A DNA stretch of 64,000 bases from Asterella californica. Taxonomy: Eukaryota; Streptophyta; Marchantiopsida; Marchantiales; Aytoniaceae. A program made the position numbers and the translations under genes. Location: the NCBI GenBank assembly GCA_036924285.1, contig JAYKYS010000016.1, positions 3,286,001-3,350,000 on the forward strand, written 5' to 3'. Below, in pieces: positions 23,520-32,782 of this stretch. The notes beneath the pieces are model-generated. The model searched no databases. It was not told where the DNA came from and saw nothing but the letters and a program-made list of their open reading frames with translations. Within the stretch, counting starts at the first letter, position 1, and each line of letters begins with the position of its first letter.

Positions 23520-25105
23520 CAAATGTGCTTCTCGGTTCTCCACATTGAAGCGTACGAGCATCGCCCTGAGCCGATCGTTGAACTCGGACACGTACTGATT
23601 AACCAAGTCCAGATACTCAGCCGTCGTGGTATTAGTGGTTATTAGACAGCCACAAAAAGTGGGGTGCACATCCAACAGGCCCGATACCAAGCACTACGGC
23701 CTTTCTTGCACCCGCCGCGTACAGCACCTGCACCATGATTGGCAACAGTAAAGCTGTGAACTCTGAAATTCACTGGGAATAGCGTCGTCCTCAGGTATGG
23801 AGGCATGAGTTTAGAGTCTAACCTTGAGCTGCTGATGGAATGTTCTAAGCAGGAGGCTATTGAATTCATAGTGGGGTAATAATGCCGCGTCAGTGTCGTT
23901 GGTGATCCAGTTGTGAATGTAGTCGTTTAAGTTGCCAGTTGTAAAATAGAGGATTGAATTCTTTATATGATATAAAGCAAGGACTAATTGAGGGACTAAT
24001 CAATTAGTCCCTGCTCTATATCATATAAAAAATAGGATATCCCATTTTTGCAGTTAGATCATTCCACTTCTCCAAGAAGAGATCTATCTGCTCCCAAGCC
24101 GAAAGTTTCCGTCGCTGCGCACTCACGCAGATAGCAGAAAGACACTCAACTTGGTGCAAGGTTTCGGCAACTCTGCGGCAAGGCAATTATCACTGCTTAC
24201 AAATTAACTGCAAACCAGAGGAAACACTGAACCGTAACCCTAAAGTACTGCAGGTAGACATACTTAGAGACATCACTGAAGAAGGAAAGTGTAATATCCA
24301 TACCAGGACGTCACCAGTCCGGTTGAGAATTCCAGACCCAGCCGACGCGAAATTGGCCCCTTGAGAGGCATACAGCTGCGCTTCGGGGGCTCAAATATGG
24401 CGGCACCAAGCGGAGGGCAAAGATTTCGCTGCATAGCGATGGACTCAGAATGAGTAACAATGAACTCTCAAGCGAGAGGAGAAACTGTAACCTTCTACTG
24501 GTACGTGTCCAAAGCAAGCGCTATGCATGAGACAAACACAATTCAGTTCGCAAACAGAATTCGAACGGGCAGGAACCGTGGTTAAATTTTACTTATTGAC
24601 AGGCAACACTCAAACACAATCTGCTTCCACATGCATTCACTCTACTCGGGCTCGCACGAGCTACTGCTTTACTAGCTGCTGCAGTCATCGAATGAAGCAG
24701 GAGGGAAAATCGGATCCAGTCGGACGCCATCCTTCGATTGGAGAACCTCCCCGTGGGATTCCGGAGTCAAAATCACGGCCCGTAGGGTGGAAAACTGGAA
24801 CGAGCAATCGTGTTCAGATGATTGTTGTTTCCGCTATCAGCTGTCGAATCCCCACAAATATAGAACGCGGGAATTCTGCCAATTCGTGTTTGTGTATGGA
24901 GTTGTCCATATGTCCCTTGAATTCCCCACCCACGTAGAATGGGAATCAAAAGAGTGATTGTGAATAACGCTGATGGTTGACGAAGTCTGCCCATTTTTCT
25001 AGTATTTGTGTAAAGACCTGGGTGAGATGAAAATGAATAACCTGACCACAAGATCACAGAGAGAAGAACCAAGAAGACCAGCACGGGAGGTTTGAGAGAC
25101 AACAA
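23520..25105 (-). pseudogene. GDSL esterase/lipase pseudogene, copy 2
   Basis: Minus-strand copy closest to copy 1. Exon 1 keeps [13 protein letters not shown] but then has a compensating pair of one-base indels near 24763 and 24780 that put a stop after FPPYGP. A 12-bp deletion near 24716 removes the intron-1 donor. Exon 2 has an extra G near 24388 that shifts the frame after LSP. Exon 3 carries the same hairpin insertion as copy 1. Exon 4 is cut after ENREAH and exon 5 is missing. The shared hairpin and truncation show that copies 1 and 2 descend from one already broken gene. Confidence 0.85.
23964..24027. repeat. Hairpin insertion in GDSL exon 3, copy 2
   Basis: 64 bp; two 28-nt arms pair with only 2 mismatches around an 8-nt loop GGGACTAA. 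This copy is a better palindrome than copy 1. Arms start TATATGATATA and contain GGACTAATTGA. Followed by AAAAATAGGATATCCCATTTTT, a 22-bp palindrome with one mismatch. Confidence 0.75.
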
Positions 25106-25762
25106 GGAGTACTGTAGGAGAGCTCAAGATTCAACTGCTAAAATCAATCTCACATTTCCGACATCGGCTACTTTCATTATCATGGTCAGTTGAGCGCATA
25201 CCTTGGTAATCAGAGAATGTGGAAACGATCTAATACCGCAAGCTGCCCATTCCTAGTACTTGTGTAAAGACCAGGAGGAGATGAAAGTGAACCTGACCAG
25301 AAGATCGATCACTCGAGGTGTCGTGGAAAGGATGAAACAGAGAGAAGAACCAAGAAGATCAGCACGGGAGGTTTGAGAGAGAACAAGGAGTACGATCGGA
25401 GAGCTCAAGATTCAGCTGCTAGCATCAATCTTACATTATCATGGTCAGTTGAGCGCATACCTTGGTAATCAGAGAATGTGGAAACGATCTAATACCGCAA
25501 GCTGCCCATTCCTAGTACTTGTGTAAAGACCAGGAGGAGATGAAAGTGAACCTGACCAGAAGATCGATCACTCGAGGTGTCGTGGAAAGGATGAAACAGA
25601 GAGAAGAACCAAGAAGATCAGCACGGGAGGTTTGAGAGAGAACAAGGAGTACGATCGGAGAGCTCAAGATTCAGCTGCTAGCATCAATCTCACATTATCA
25701 TGGTCAGTTCAGCGCATACCTTGGTAATCAGAGAATGTGGAAACGATCTAATACCGCAAGCT
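24989..25762. repeat. GDSL 5' flank tandem repeat, 3 units
   Basis: Units at 24989-25244 (256 bp), 25245-25503 (259 bp) and 25504-25762 (259 bp). Units 2 and 3 are almost identical, so the newest duplication is recent. The first unit lacks about 33 bp (the GATCACTCGAGGTG part) and overlaps exon 1. The copia element inserted 8 bp beyond the last unit. Confidence 0.85.
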
Positions 25763-25770
25763 GTGGAGCT

Positions 25771-26059
25771 TGTTGAATAAGACAGAGAGTTAGCAGGAGC
25801 TCACACCACAGCTGAAGCTGCGTACAGGGGATCAGACAATAGACCTGTCATCATCTCCAGAGTAGAGGTCATTGGGGGTGCCTCAGGGAAGGAAACGGGA
25901 ACAAGGAGTTACAAAGAGGTATTACAAGAAAGGAGTTACAACACAGTTACACTAGAGAGAGTTACGGAACAGATATTGAAGAGGGAGAAGGGAACTGAAA
26001 GGTCATAGTCAAAGGTCATAGTCAAAGGAGAAAGAACGTGAACTTATTATCCTTCAACA
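25771..26059 (-). repeat. Copia 3' LTR
   Basis: 289 bp, the downstream LTR on the minus strand. Contains a short direct repeat AAAGGTCATAGTC twice. The last four sense codons and stop of gag-pol lie inside its first bases (26047-26059). Confidence 0.97.
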
Positions 26060-29000
26060 CCCCCTCGTAAGATCACGGGCAGTTCACATATACCAAGGCC
26101 ATTTCTCAGTTTATCAAACTGAGGTTTAGACAATGGTTTAGTGAATATATCTGCTAGTTGGTCATCAGTATGTACCCAAGTGGCACATACCTCTCCACTT
26201 TGTATTTTGTCACGAATAAAATGGACCTGCACCTCAATGTGCTTTGTCCTCGCATGATGGACTGGATTTCTGGCAAGAGCAATGCTACTCATGTTATCAG
26301 TGAAAATGGTAGTTGGTTCTCTTTGAACCTCTCCCAGATCTTCCAGCATCCATCTTATCCACACGACTTCCTGAACTGCATTACACAGTCCACGATATTC
26401 GGCTTCTGTGGATGACAAAGAAGAAACCTTCTGTTTCTTACTTTGCCAAGTTACAGCTGCACCTGCAAGCAGGAAGGCATAACCAGATCTTGATTTCCGG
26501 TCTATGACATCACCTGCCCAGTCAGCATCCGTAAAGCCTGTTAGAACTTTAGGAGTAATTGAAGTAAACTTCAGTCCATGAAACGCAGTACCTTTCAGAT
26601 ACCTGAGTACTCGTTTCGCTGCCTTCAAATGTGGAACTCTTGGGTCCTCCATCTCCTGGCCAAGCTTGCTTACAGCGTAAGCTAGATCTGGTCTGGTCGT
26701 TACAACCAAGTAGATCAGCTTTCCAACTAGTCTCCTGTACTCAGTTTTATCAACCCCTTCGTCAAATCCATGCTGAGTAGACCAATCCTTCGAAAGTATC
26801 ATTGGAGTAGGCACTGGCTTGCAGTCCTGCATCTGATACTCCCTCAATGTATCGTTGATGTACTTATCCTGTACAAGGTACAGATCTTCTCCATCTTCGA
26901 CTAAATGAACTCCAAGACAGTAGGTAAGTCTGCCCAGGTCAGTCATCTCGAACTCTGTAGATAACTGTAACTTCACTAAAGAGATAGCCTCTTCATCGCT
27001 GCCTGAAAGGATTACATCATCCACATACAGCAGCAACGCTACTCTCCCTTTTGCTGTAACTAGGATATATAGATTAGGATCTCCCCTTGTAGAAGAGAAA
27101 CCCTTCTTCCTTAAGAAACTGTCTATCCTAGTAAACCAAGCTCTAGGAGCTTGCTTAAGGCCATACAAGGCTTTACGAAGTTTGTATACTAACTGTTCTT
27201 TTCCAGCAACCTGAAAACCTTGTGGCTGCTGTATGTATACTTCCTCTTGTATCTTACCATTCAGAAAAGCATTCTTCACATCTAGTTGCCATACTTTCCA
27301 GTTATGAAGCATAGAATATGCTATCAGCAGCCTAACTGAACTCATCTTCGCTACAGGAGTAAATGTCTCACCATAGTCCTCCCCTTGCTGCTGTAGATAG
27401 CCCTTGGCTACAAGTCGAGCCTTATATCTCTGAACTGTACCATCAGCATGATACTTCGTTTTGTACACCCATTTGGTTCCAATCAACTTCTTCCCTTCAG
27501 GAAGAGTTGTCAAGAACCAGGTATCGTTTTTCTGCAATGCAGTAAACTCCTCCTTCATTGCCTTTGTCCACTTCTCAGACTTCATAGCATCTTCGAACTT
27601 CAGTGGTTCTGCGTTATCAATCGCCTCTGCTAACCACATCTCAGCAAGTCGAGCAGGTACTCTCCTGATTCGAGTAGATCTTCTTACTTGATTCGGAAGT
27701 GGTTGAAGCACTTGTTCAGGTACTGAAGTTGGAACTGTAACTTGTGTGGGAAGATCTACCACCAACTCAGGTGAGTGCACGATATCTTCTGTTTGAGCAA
27801 CATCAACATCTACACCACCTCTAACAGCTTCTGATACATTCTCATCAAACTGATTATCTTGTAACATATCAGAAAGAGGAAATCTGAAAGCTAGACTAGT
27901 ACCATTGGAGGTAGTGGTAGTCTCCTTCTTCTCTACCTCAAGATGAGCAGTTTGATTTGCCTCATCAAAGAACACATCCCTACTAATGATAATCTTCTCT
28001 TTGCTGTCAAGTAGTCTGTATCCCTTCGTTTGTTCAGAGTAGCCTATGAAAGTGCAAACTTTAGAGCAGTCATCTAACTTCCTCCTCAACTCTCTAGGCA
28101 CAAGTACATAGGCCTTACATCCAAAAACTCGAAGATTTGAGATATCAAGTTTTATACCCGTGAAAGCCTCTTCAGGGCTCATACCTTCCACCACCTTTGT
28201 TGGACTCCGGTTGAGAAGGTAAACTGCAGTGTTAACCGCTTCAGCCCACAGCTTCTTAGGTAGTCCTCCATCCTTGAGTAGACATCTGGTTACTTCAGCA
28301 ACCACTCTGTTCTTCCTCTCCACCACCCCGTTTTGTTGTGGAGTATAAGGTGCACTTAGTTGTCGTATGATGCCTTTGGACTTGTAGAAAGCATCAGCGG
28401 CTTTGGACAGAAACTCCCCTCCTCTGTCACTCCTGATTTTTCGAATTTTTCTGCTATTCTGAAGCTCAACTTCAGTTATGAAGTCTTTCATGTGTGTGAA
28501 AGCTTCATTCTTGTTTCTCAGAAACCTCACCCACATTTTTCGTGAGTAATCATCAACTATCAAAAGGTAATATTCAGCTCTACCTAATGATGGAGGATCA
28601 ATGGGTCCTGCTAGATCTATATGCAATAAATCTAGTGGAGTTGTAGCCCTTCTTGCTGCTGAAGGGAACTTCTTCTGAACCTGTTTTCCCTTCAAGCAGA
28701 TCTCACATGGCTTGTGCAAAGAATCGAGTTTCTGGACTCCTTCAACTAGGTTGAACTTGTACAGCAAGTTCATTCTATCTGAACTCATGTGACCTAGTCT
28801 TCTGTGCCACAAATCCGTCTTCTCTTGTACAGTAGCAGCAAGCAAAACTTCAGGTAAGGAGGTAGCTTCAAGCTCATATAAATGACCTATCACATTGCCT
28901 CTTGCTACTACACCTTGATTGTCTTGTATGGTGCATCCTTTGTTGTTGAAGTTGATGTAGAAACCAGCTTGGACTAACCTCCCAACACTGAGCAAGTTAT

Positions 29001-30150
29001 GCACCACTCCAGGTATATACCAAACTCCCTCAACTCGAAATACTGCTCCAGTAGGTAGTTGGAGGTGAATATCACCTTGTCCCTTAACTTCGTATCTCTC
29101 ACCATCTCCTAGACCAACTGTTGGTCCATTGATGATCTCCTGAAAGTTGTGGAACCACTCTCGAATGGAAGAGATATGGTTAGATGCTCCAGAATCTATC
29201 CACCATGGATGATCTAACTTACTAGTGTACAGAGCAGTAAAAAACAGCTGCTCATTACCTTCTCCTGGAGACTTAGCCTGAGCAAGATTTGCTCTGTTTT
29301 TGCTCTTATCAGTACCTTCGTGTCTTGCCTTCAGTCTGCACTCACGAGCAAAGTGGCTTGGTTTATCACAGTAGTGACAGTTTCCATTCTTGCGCTTCTT
29401 GTCACCTTGTGCATGTGCAGAAGAGCCTCCTCCTTGGTTGCTTGATCCAGCATTGCTATTCCACCTTTTGTTGAGAGGAAATGGTTTCCTCTTCCCTCGA
29501 AAGTTCCCTCTCTGTTTGCTGATGTGCAGCAAAACAGATTCGTCACTTGCTGCTTTTCTTTTGTTCTTCTGTTCGATGTTGATCTCCTCTTGTAGCACCA
29601 AACTCTCCAGTTCGTCCATATCAATCTTTCCAGGACGTACCTCCATAGCCTTCACAAAAGCCTCATAAGCAGAAGGGAGACTTTCAAGAAACGAATGAAT
29701 AGCTTCTGAACTCTCAACTCTTCCTCCTAAGGTTTTGATGTCTTGTAAGATAGATTTGAGGGCCATAAAATGGTCCTCAATGCTCTTACCCTCTTGCATC
29801 TGCAAGGTTGCGAGTTTACCCTTAAGAACTCTCAACTTCCCCTCTTTCGCCACCTCATGTTTCCTGGTAAAGGTATCCCATGCTTCTTTCGAAGTTTCTG
29901 TATCTAGGATATCAACTAGTTCAGCATCTTTCACTGTCATCTTGATGACAGAAAGTGCTAACTGGTCACGTCTATCCCAAACGATAGCTTCTTCAGCAAC
30001 AGTGGGTCTCTCTTGTAAGCCAGTAACAAACTTCCACAAGTCATATCCAGCAAGTATGGCCTGTACCCTAGCTCTCCAAATAGGGTAGTTCGAAGTATTC
30101 AACTTATGAGAATCAGAAAGTAAGTTCTCTGTTATGGTAACTGACGCCAT
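26047..30150 (-). CDS. Ty1/copia gag-pol polyprotein, intact
   Basis: 1367 codons without interruption. Domains in order: gag/UBN2-like capsid (about 1-230), CCHC zinc knuckle C258-C261-H266-C271, retropepsin with WWIDSG (D319), GAG-pre-integrase LWHRRLGHMS (about 447-490), integrase DD35E core D512, D575, E611 with YTPQQNGVVERKNR, basic linker, reverse transcriptase (WVYKTKYHADGTVQRYKARL, D957 in QLDVKNAFLNG, YVDD at 1042-1045), and RNase H with D1208, E1249 in STEAEY and D1285. Ends with the typical ADIFTKPL segment. Makes virus-like particle, integrase and RT for its own copy-and-paste transposition. All key residues are present, so it may be mobile. Start chosen as first ATG after a 0.65-kb leader. 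Confidence 0.97.
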   Translation of the reverse strand: MASVTITENLLSDSHKLNTSNYPIWRARVQAILAGYDLWKFVTGLQERPTVAEEAIVWDRRDQLALSVIKMTVKDAELVDILDTETSKEAWDTFTRKHEVAKEGKLRVLKGKLATLQMQEGKSIEDHFMALKSILQDIKTLGGRVESSEAIHSFLESLPSAYEAFVKAMEVRPGKIDMDELESLVLQEEINIEQKNKRKAASDESVLLHISKQRGNFRGKRKPFPLNKRWNSNAGSSNQGGGSSAHAQGDKKRKNGNCHYCDKPSHFARECRLKARHEGTDKSKNRANLAQAKSPGEGNEQLFFTALYTSKLDHPWWIDSGASNHISSIREWFHNFQEIINGPTVGLGDGERYEVKGQGDIHLQLPTGAVFRVEGVWYIPGVVHNLLSVGRLVQAGFYINFNNKGCTIQDNQGVVARGNVIGHLYELEATSLPEVLLAATVQEKTDLWHRRLGHMSSDRMNLLYKFNLVEGVQKLDSLHKPCEICLKGKQVQKKFPSAARRATTPLDLLHIDLAGPIDPPSLGRAEYYLLIVDDYSRKMWVRFLRNKNEAFTHMKDFITEVELQNSRKIRKIRSDRGGEFLSKAADAFYKSKGIIRQLSAPYTPQQNGVVERKNRVVAEVTRCLLKDGGLPKKLWAEAVNTAVYLLNRSPTKVVEGMSPEEAFTGIKLDISNLRVFGCKAYVLVPRELRRKLDDCSKVCTFIGYSEQTKGYRLLDSKEKIIISRDVFFDEANQTAHLEVEKKETTTTSNGTSLAFRFPLSDMLQDNQFDENVSEAVRGGVDVDVAQTEDIVHSPELVVDLPTQVTVPTSVPEQVLQPLPNQVRRSTRIRRVPARLAEMWLAEAIDNAEPLKFEDAMKSEKWTKAMKEEFTALQKNDTWFLTTLPEGKKLIGTKWVYKTKYHADGTVQRYKARLVAKGYLQQQGEDYGETFTPVAKMSSVRLLIAYSMLHNWKVWQLDVKNAFLNGKIQEEVYIQQPQGFQVAGKEQLVYKLRKALYGLKQAPRAWFTRIDSFLRKKGFSSTRGDPNLYILVTAKGRVALLLYVDDVILSGSDEEAISLVKLQLSTEFEMTDLGRLTYCLGVHLVEDGEDLYLVQDKYINDTLREYQMQDCKPVPTPMILSKDWSTQHGFDEGVDKTEYRRLVGKLIYLVVTTRPDLAYAVSKLGQEMEDPRVPHLKAAKRVLRYLKGTAFHGLKFTSITPKVLTGFTDADWAGDVIDRKSRSGYAFLLAGAAVTWQSKKQKVSSLSSTEAEYRGLCNAVQEVVWIRWMLEDLGEVQREPTTIFTDNMSSIALARNPVHHARTKHIEVQVHFIRDKIQSGEVCATWVHTDDQLADIFTKPLSKPQFDKLRNGLGICELPVILRGGVEG
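26060..26069 (-). promoter_or_regulatory. Copia polypurine tract
   Basis: On the minus strand ACGAGGGGG lies directly before the 3' LTR start TGTTGAAGG. This is the expected place for plus-strand DNA priming. It overlaps the 3' end of the gag-pol frame (codons for RGG). Confidence 0.75.
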
Positions 30151-30785
30151 TGTGCACTGTCACGAACCTGGTCTAACCAAACAGTCTCCAACTGAAATGA
30201 AACTTGGTATGCGTGTTGGCAAAGTGAAAGTAGGACCCTTAAGTGCGGGGGGCGTGGGGTAGGGGTAGACCTCGGAAAATTTTAGTTTCTCCAAAAAAGG
30301 TCTGTAAGGCCTTCAAATCGACGGTCAAAGTTCGGCAGAAGTTTTTGACAGTTTCTGACAGGTCGCAAACGAGGTCAGAATCGGTCGGAAAAAATTTATT
30401 TGGAAAGGTATTCCAAAAAGGCGAAGCCTTTTTCTACCGATAATGTGCCCTCAGAATTCGCAGAAAACGTCTCTAACCCCCTCAAAAAGCTGGTCAAAGG
30501 TGAGTTTCGATAACTTTTCACCATGACAAAAAATCCAAGAAAGGGTGTATCCTACTTAATTCGACCCTTCCTGACAAGACATCAAAGGTGGGTGCCCTTG
30601 AAATCGTCAAAAAACGTCCAGAAACCCCTCAAATACGGATTTCAAACTCTCTGGAACTGTAAAATAGTCTCCAAAAACGAAAAAATTCTGAGCACTCACA
30701 CTACTGCCCACATCCGCGCTTTTCACAGTCAAGAGTACTTCTCCCCCCTCACTCATACTCTCTCTCTCTTGCTTCTCGCTGCCTT
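30151..30785 (-). other. Copia untranslated leader
   Basis: About 0.64 kb between the primer site and the gag ATG at 30150. No convincing ORF on the sense strand. Presumed packaging and leader region of the element RNA. Confidence 0.6.
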
Positions 30786-30797
30786 GCTCTGATACCA
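30786..30797 (-). promoter_or_regulatory. Copia primer-binding site (tRNA-iMet)
   Basis: The minus strand reads TGGTATCAGAGC immediately after the 5' LTR, the classic complement of the 3' end of plant initiator methionine tRNA. Confidence 0.93.
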
Positions 30798-31086
30798 TGT
30801 TGAATAAGACAGAGAGTTAGCAGGAGCTCACACCACAGCTGAAGCTGCGTACAGGGGATCAGACAATAGACCTGTCATCATCTCCAGAGTAGAGGTCATT
30901 GGGGGTGCCTCAGGGAAGAAAACGGGAACAAGGAGTTACAAAGAGGTATTACAAGAAAGGAGTTACAACACAGTTACACTAGAGAGAGTTACGGAACAGA
31001 TACTGAAGAGGGAGAAGGGAACTGAAAGGTCATAGTCAAAGGTCATAGTCAAAGGAGAAAGAACGTGAACTTATTATCCTTCAACA
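30798..31086 (-). repeat. Copia 5' LTR
   Basis: 289 bp, promoter-bearing LTR of the element. Two substitutions relative to the 3' LTR. Terminal 7-bp inverted repeats TGTTGAA/TTCAACA. Followed by target duplicate GAGCT. Confidence 0.97.
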
Positions 31087-31580
31087 GAGCTGAGACTATG
31101 ACAATCAGTGATTGTCTTCAGACTGAAGACACCTTTTATGTCTTTAGTGAGCTGCCCCTCCAACTGGGTGTTGAACGTACACTTTTACATTTTTACTTTT
31201 ACTTTTACTTCCACTTACTCCGACGTTCCGGACAAGCGCTTGCGCAGCGCCTCGAACTAATTTTGAAGATTCTTTGAACTACTTGTCCGTTTATATTAGA
31301 CTGTTGGAACAGTAGTTCTCACTTCCGAACTCCGTCACTGAAACAAACTAAAAATGTTTCAAGCGACTGAGTTCGAGAAGGAGAAACATTGCCTCAAAAC
31401 ATATGCTCAAAAACTCATCCGTTAAAGTTTCTCTGTAACTTCGAGATCGAACTCTATGCTTTACCACACCCACGTTTGCCGTGCGAAATCGGCGACTCCG
31501 CTGCCCTCAAAACACCTTTTCCAGCTCACACTTTCTTCTTAGGGAACCAGATCTTGGATTGGCGCAGTCCTCTAGATCTA
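31087..31580. repeat. Duplicated GDSL upstream segment (unit 2, first copy)
   Basis: Matches 5904-6390 and, less closely, 34918-35130 (GAGCTGAGACTATG, CGTTCCGGAC, CTTGCGCAGCG). It contains a (TTTTAC)n microsatellite at about 31187-31210 where the other copies read ATGATGCTGAACTCC. The match to unit 1 ends near 31567. Confidence 0.7.
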
Positions 31581-31816
31581 ACTTGGTAGTCGCTGATTCG
31601 GTAGGAAATTTTGAACATCGGAATAATTATCCACTTAACCTCGGACTCAAAATCGACGATCCATACATGCCCTCTAACAACTCACTGTTCGTCTCCAACG
31701 ATCAGAACACTGGAGTCCTCTGCACCCAACGTACGTACAGCATAGCTGCTCATGTCTGGAACTCAAAATTGACAGATGGAAGAGCAATCCCTACCACTTC
31801 CATTTCAGTAGTTTGA
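31481..31816 (+). other. Unidentified ORF downstream of copia
   Basis: 111-codon frame. The second half (NFEHRNNYPLNLGLKIDDPY, LFVSNDQNTGVLC, SIAAHVWNSKL) has the composition of a real globular protein and is unique in this window. I do not recognise the family. It could be an exon fragment of a host gene, but no splice model or neighbours support it. The first half overlaps the duplicated segment. Confidence 0.3.
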
Positions 31817-32782
31817 ATTATCACGTTTGCAACAGTTCCTTCGCGCTTGCAGCTTGCCAAGACGGTCTCTGCTCCTTATTCCTTGTTTCATTCAAGCTAC
31901 TCGGTCTCTCATGGTTTAAGCTGCAACAATGATCAAAATCGCGATTCTCTTCGTCCTTACTGGGAACAAGAATCAAGTTTGATGAGCAGACCGGTCCTTT
32001 GACATTCATATGCATGTGGACTCAGCACTCATTGTAACGTTTTCTGTCTGAAGCGGGAGTCATCTGTCTCCAAGGTATAGCCTGCTGAATCTTAAATCCC
32101 TCATGATCAACTTTGCAACTGGATCTACTTTGTGGACATTCTTATGCATCCTTCTCGTCCTCTTATGCTGTCAACTTGAACACCGACCAGGTGTTTTGCT
32201 AAGGAGAATTACATTCAAGGACTAGGAAAGTAGGCCAAGTATGTCATCACATGCACAGTATGCGAGGAGGTCCCATGCATGAATTCAGCAACGCACAAAT
32301 AATATCTTGAAACGAAAACAAACAACGCACTGAAGTGGTTGTTTAACATAAAAGAAAACTTTAAGGAAAGAGTACAAAAGGTGCACACTGAACGAACTAG
32401 AAAAGCTTCGAAAGGTGGGTGGAAGCTAAATTCCTATACTGTGATGATCCTATCTGCGTATAAACGATAAACCGAATCATCTCGAGTTAAATAAACCAAA
32501 TTATTACTAACCTATAAACTTGCATATATACCTTTCATATCAGATTCTATGTTCTCATACTTTTTAAGTTACTGTCAACAAGAGATTCTGCTTCAGGCAC
32601 AGGCACAAGTCTTATTTGTTCTGCCACCCACACTTATATTATATATGATGATATGTGGAGCAAAGTCCAAGCCATGCACGGCAGGTCAACGGGGACACAA
32701 CAAGCTGCGGATGTTCAGTTTGTTGCGGACCACGAGACACAGCTGTTCAACGGCTGATCTGACTGAGTCAGACATGCATCTC
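31817..32782. other. Intergenic DNA, no gene seen
   Basis: Between the unidentified ORF and the 3' end of the GDSL gene. Found only once in the window. No domain, repeat or RNA gene recognised. By position it should contain the GDSL 3' UTR on the minus strand. Confidence 0.4.

Larger units (their letters stand above)
25771..31086 (-). mobile_element. Full-length Ty1/copia LTR retrotransposon
   Basis: 5316 bp, transcribed on the minus strand. Both LTRs are 289 bp and start TGTTGAA, end TTCAACA. The 5-bp target duplication GAGCT lies at 25766-25770 and 31087-31091. The uninterrupted site is visible in paralogous positions at about 5904 and 34918 (GAGGAGCTGAGACTATG). The primer site matches initiator-Met tRNA. 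One long intact gag-pol frame fills the interior. The LTRs differ at two positions (in GAAGGAAAC and GATATTG), so the insertion is young and postdates the segment duplication. Confidence 0.98.

Noticed and set aside
29735..30088. Plus-strand ORF of 117 codons opposite copia gag
   Set aside because: Antisense shadow of the conserved gag frame; no homology or independent signal.
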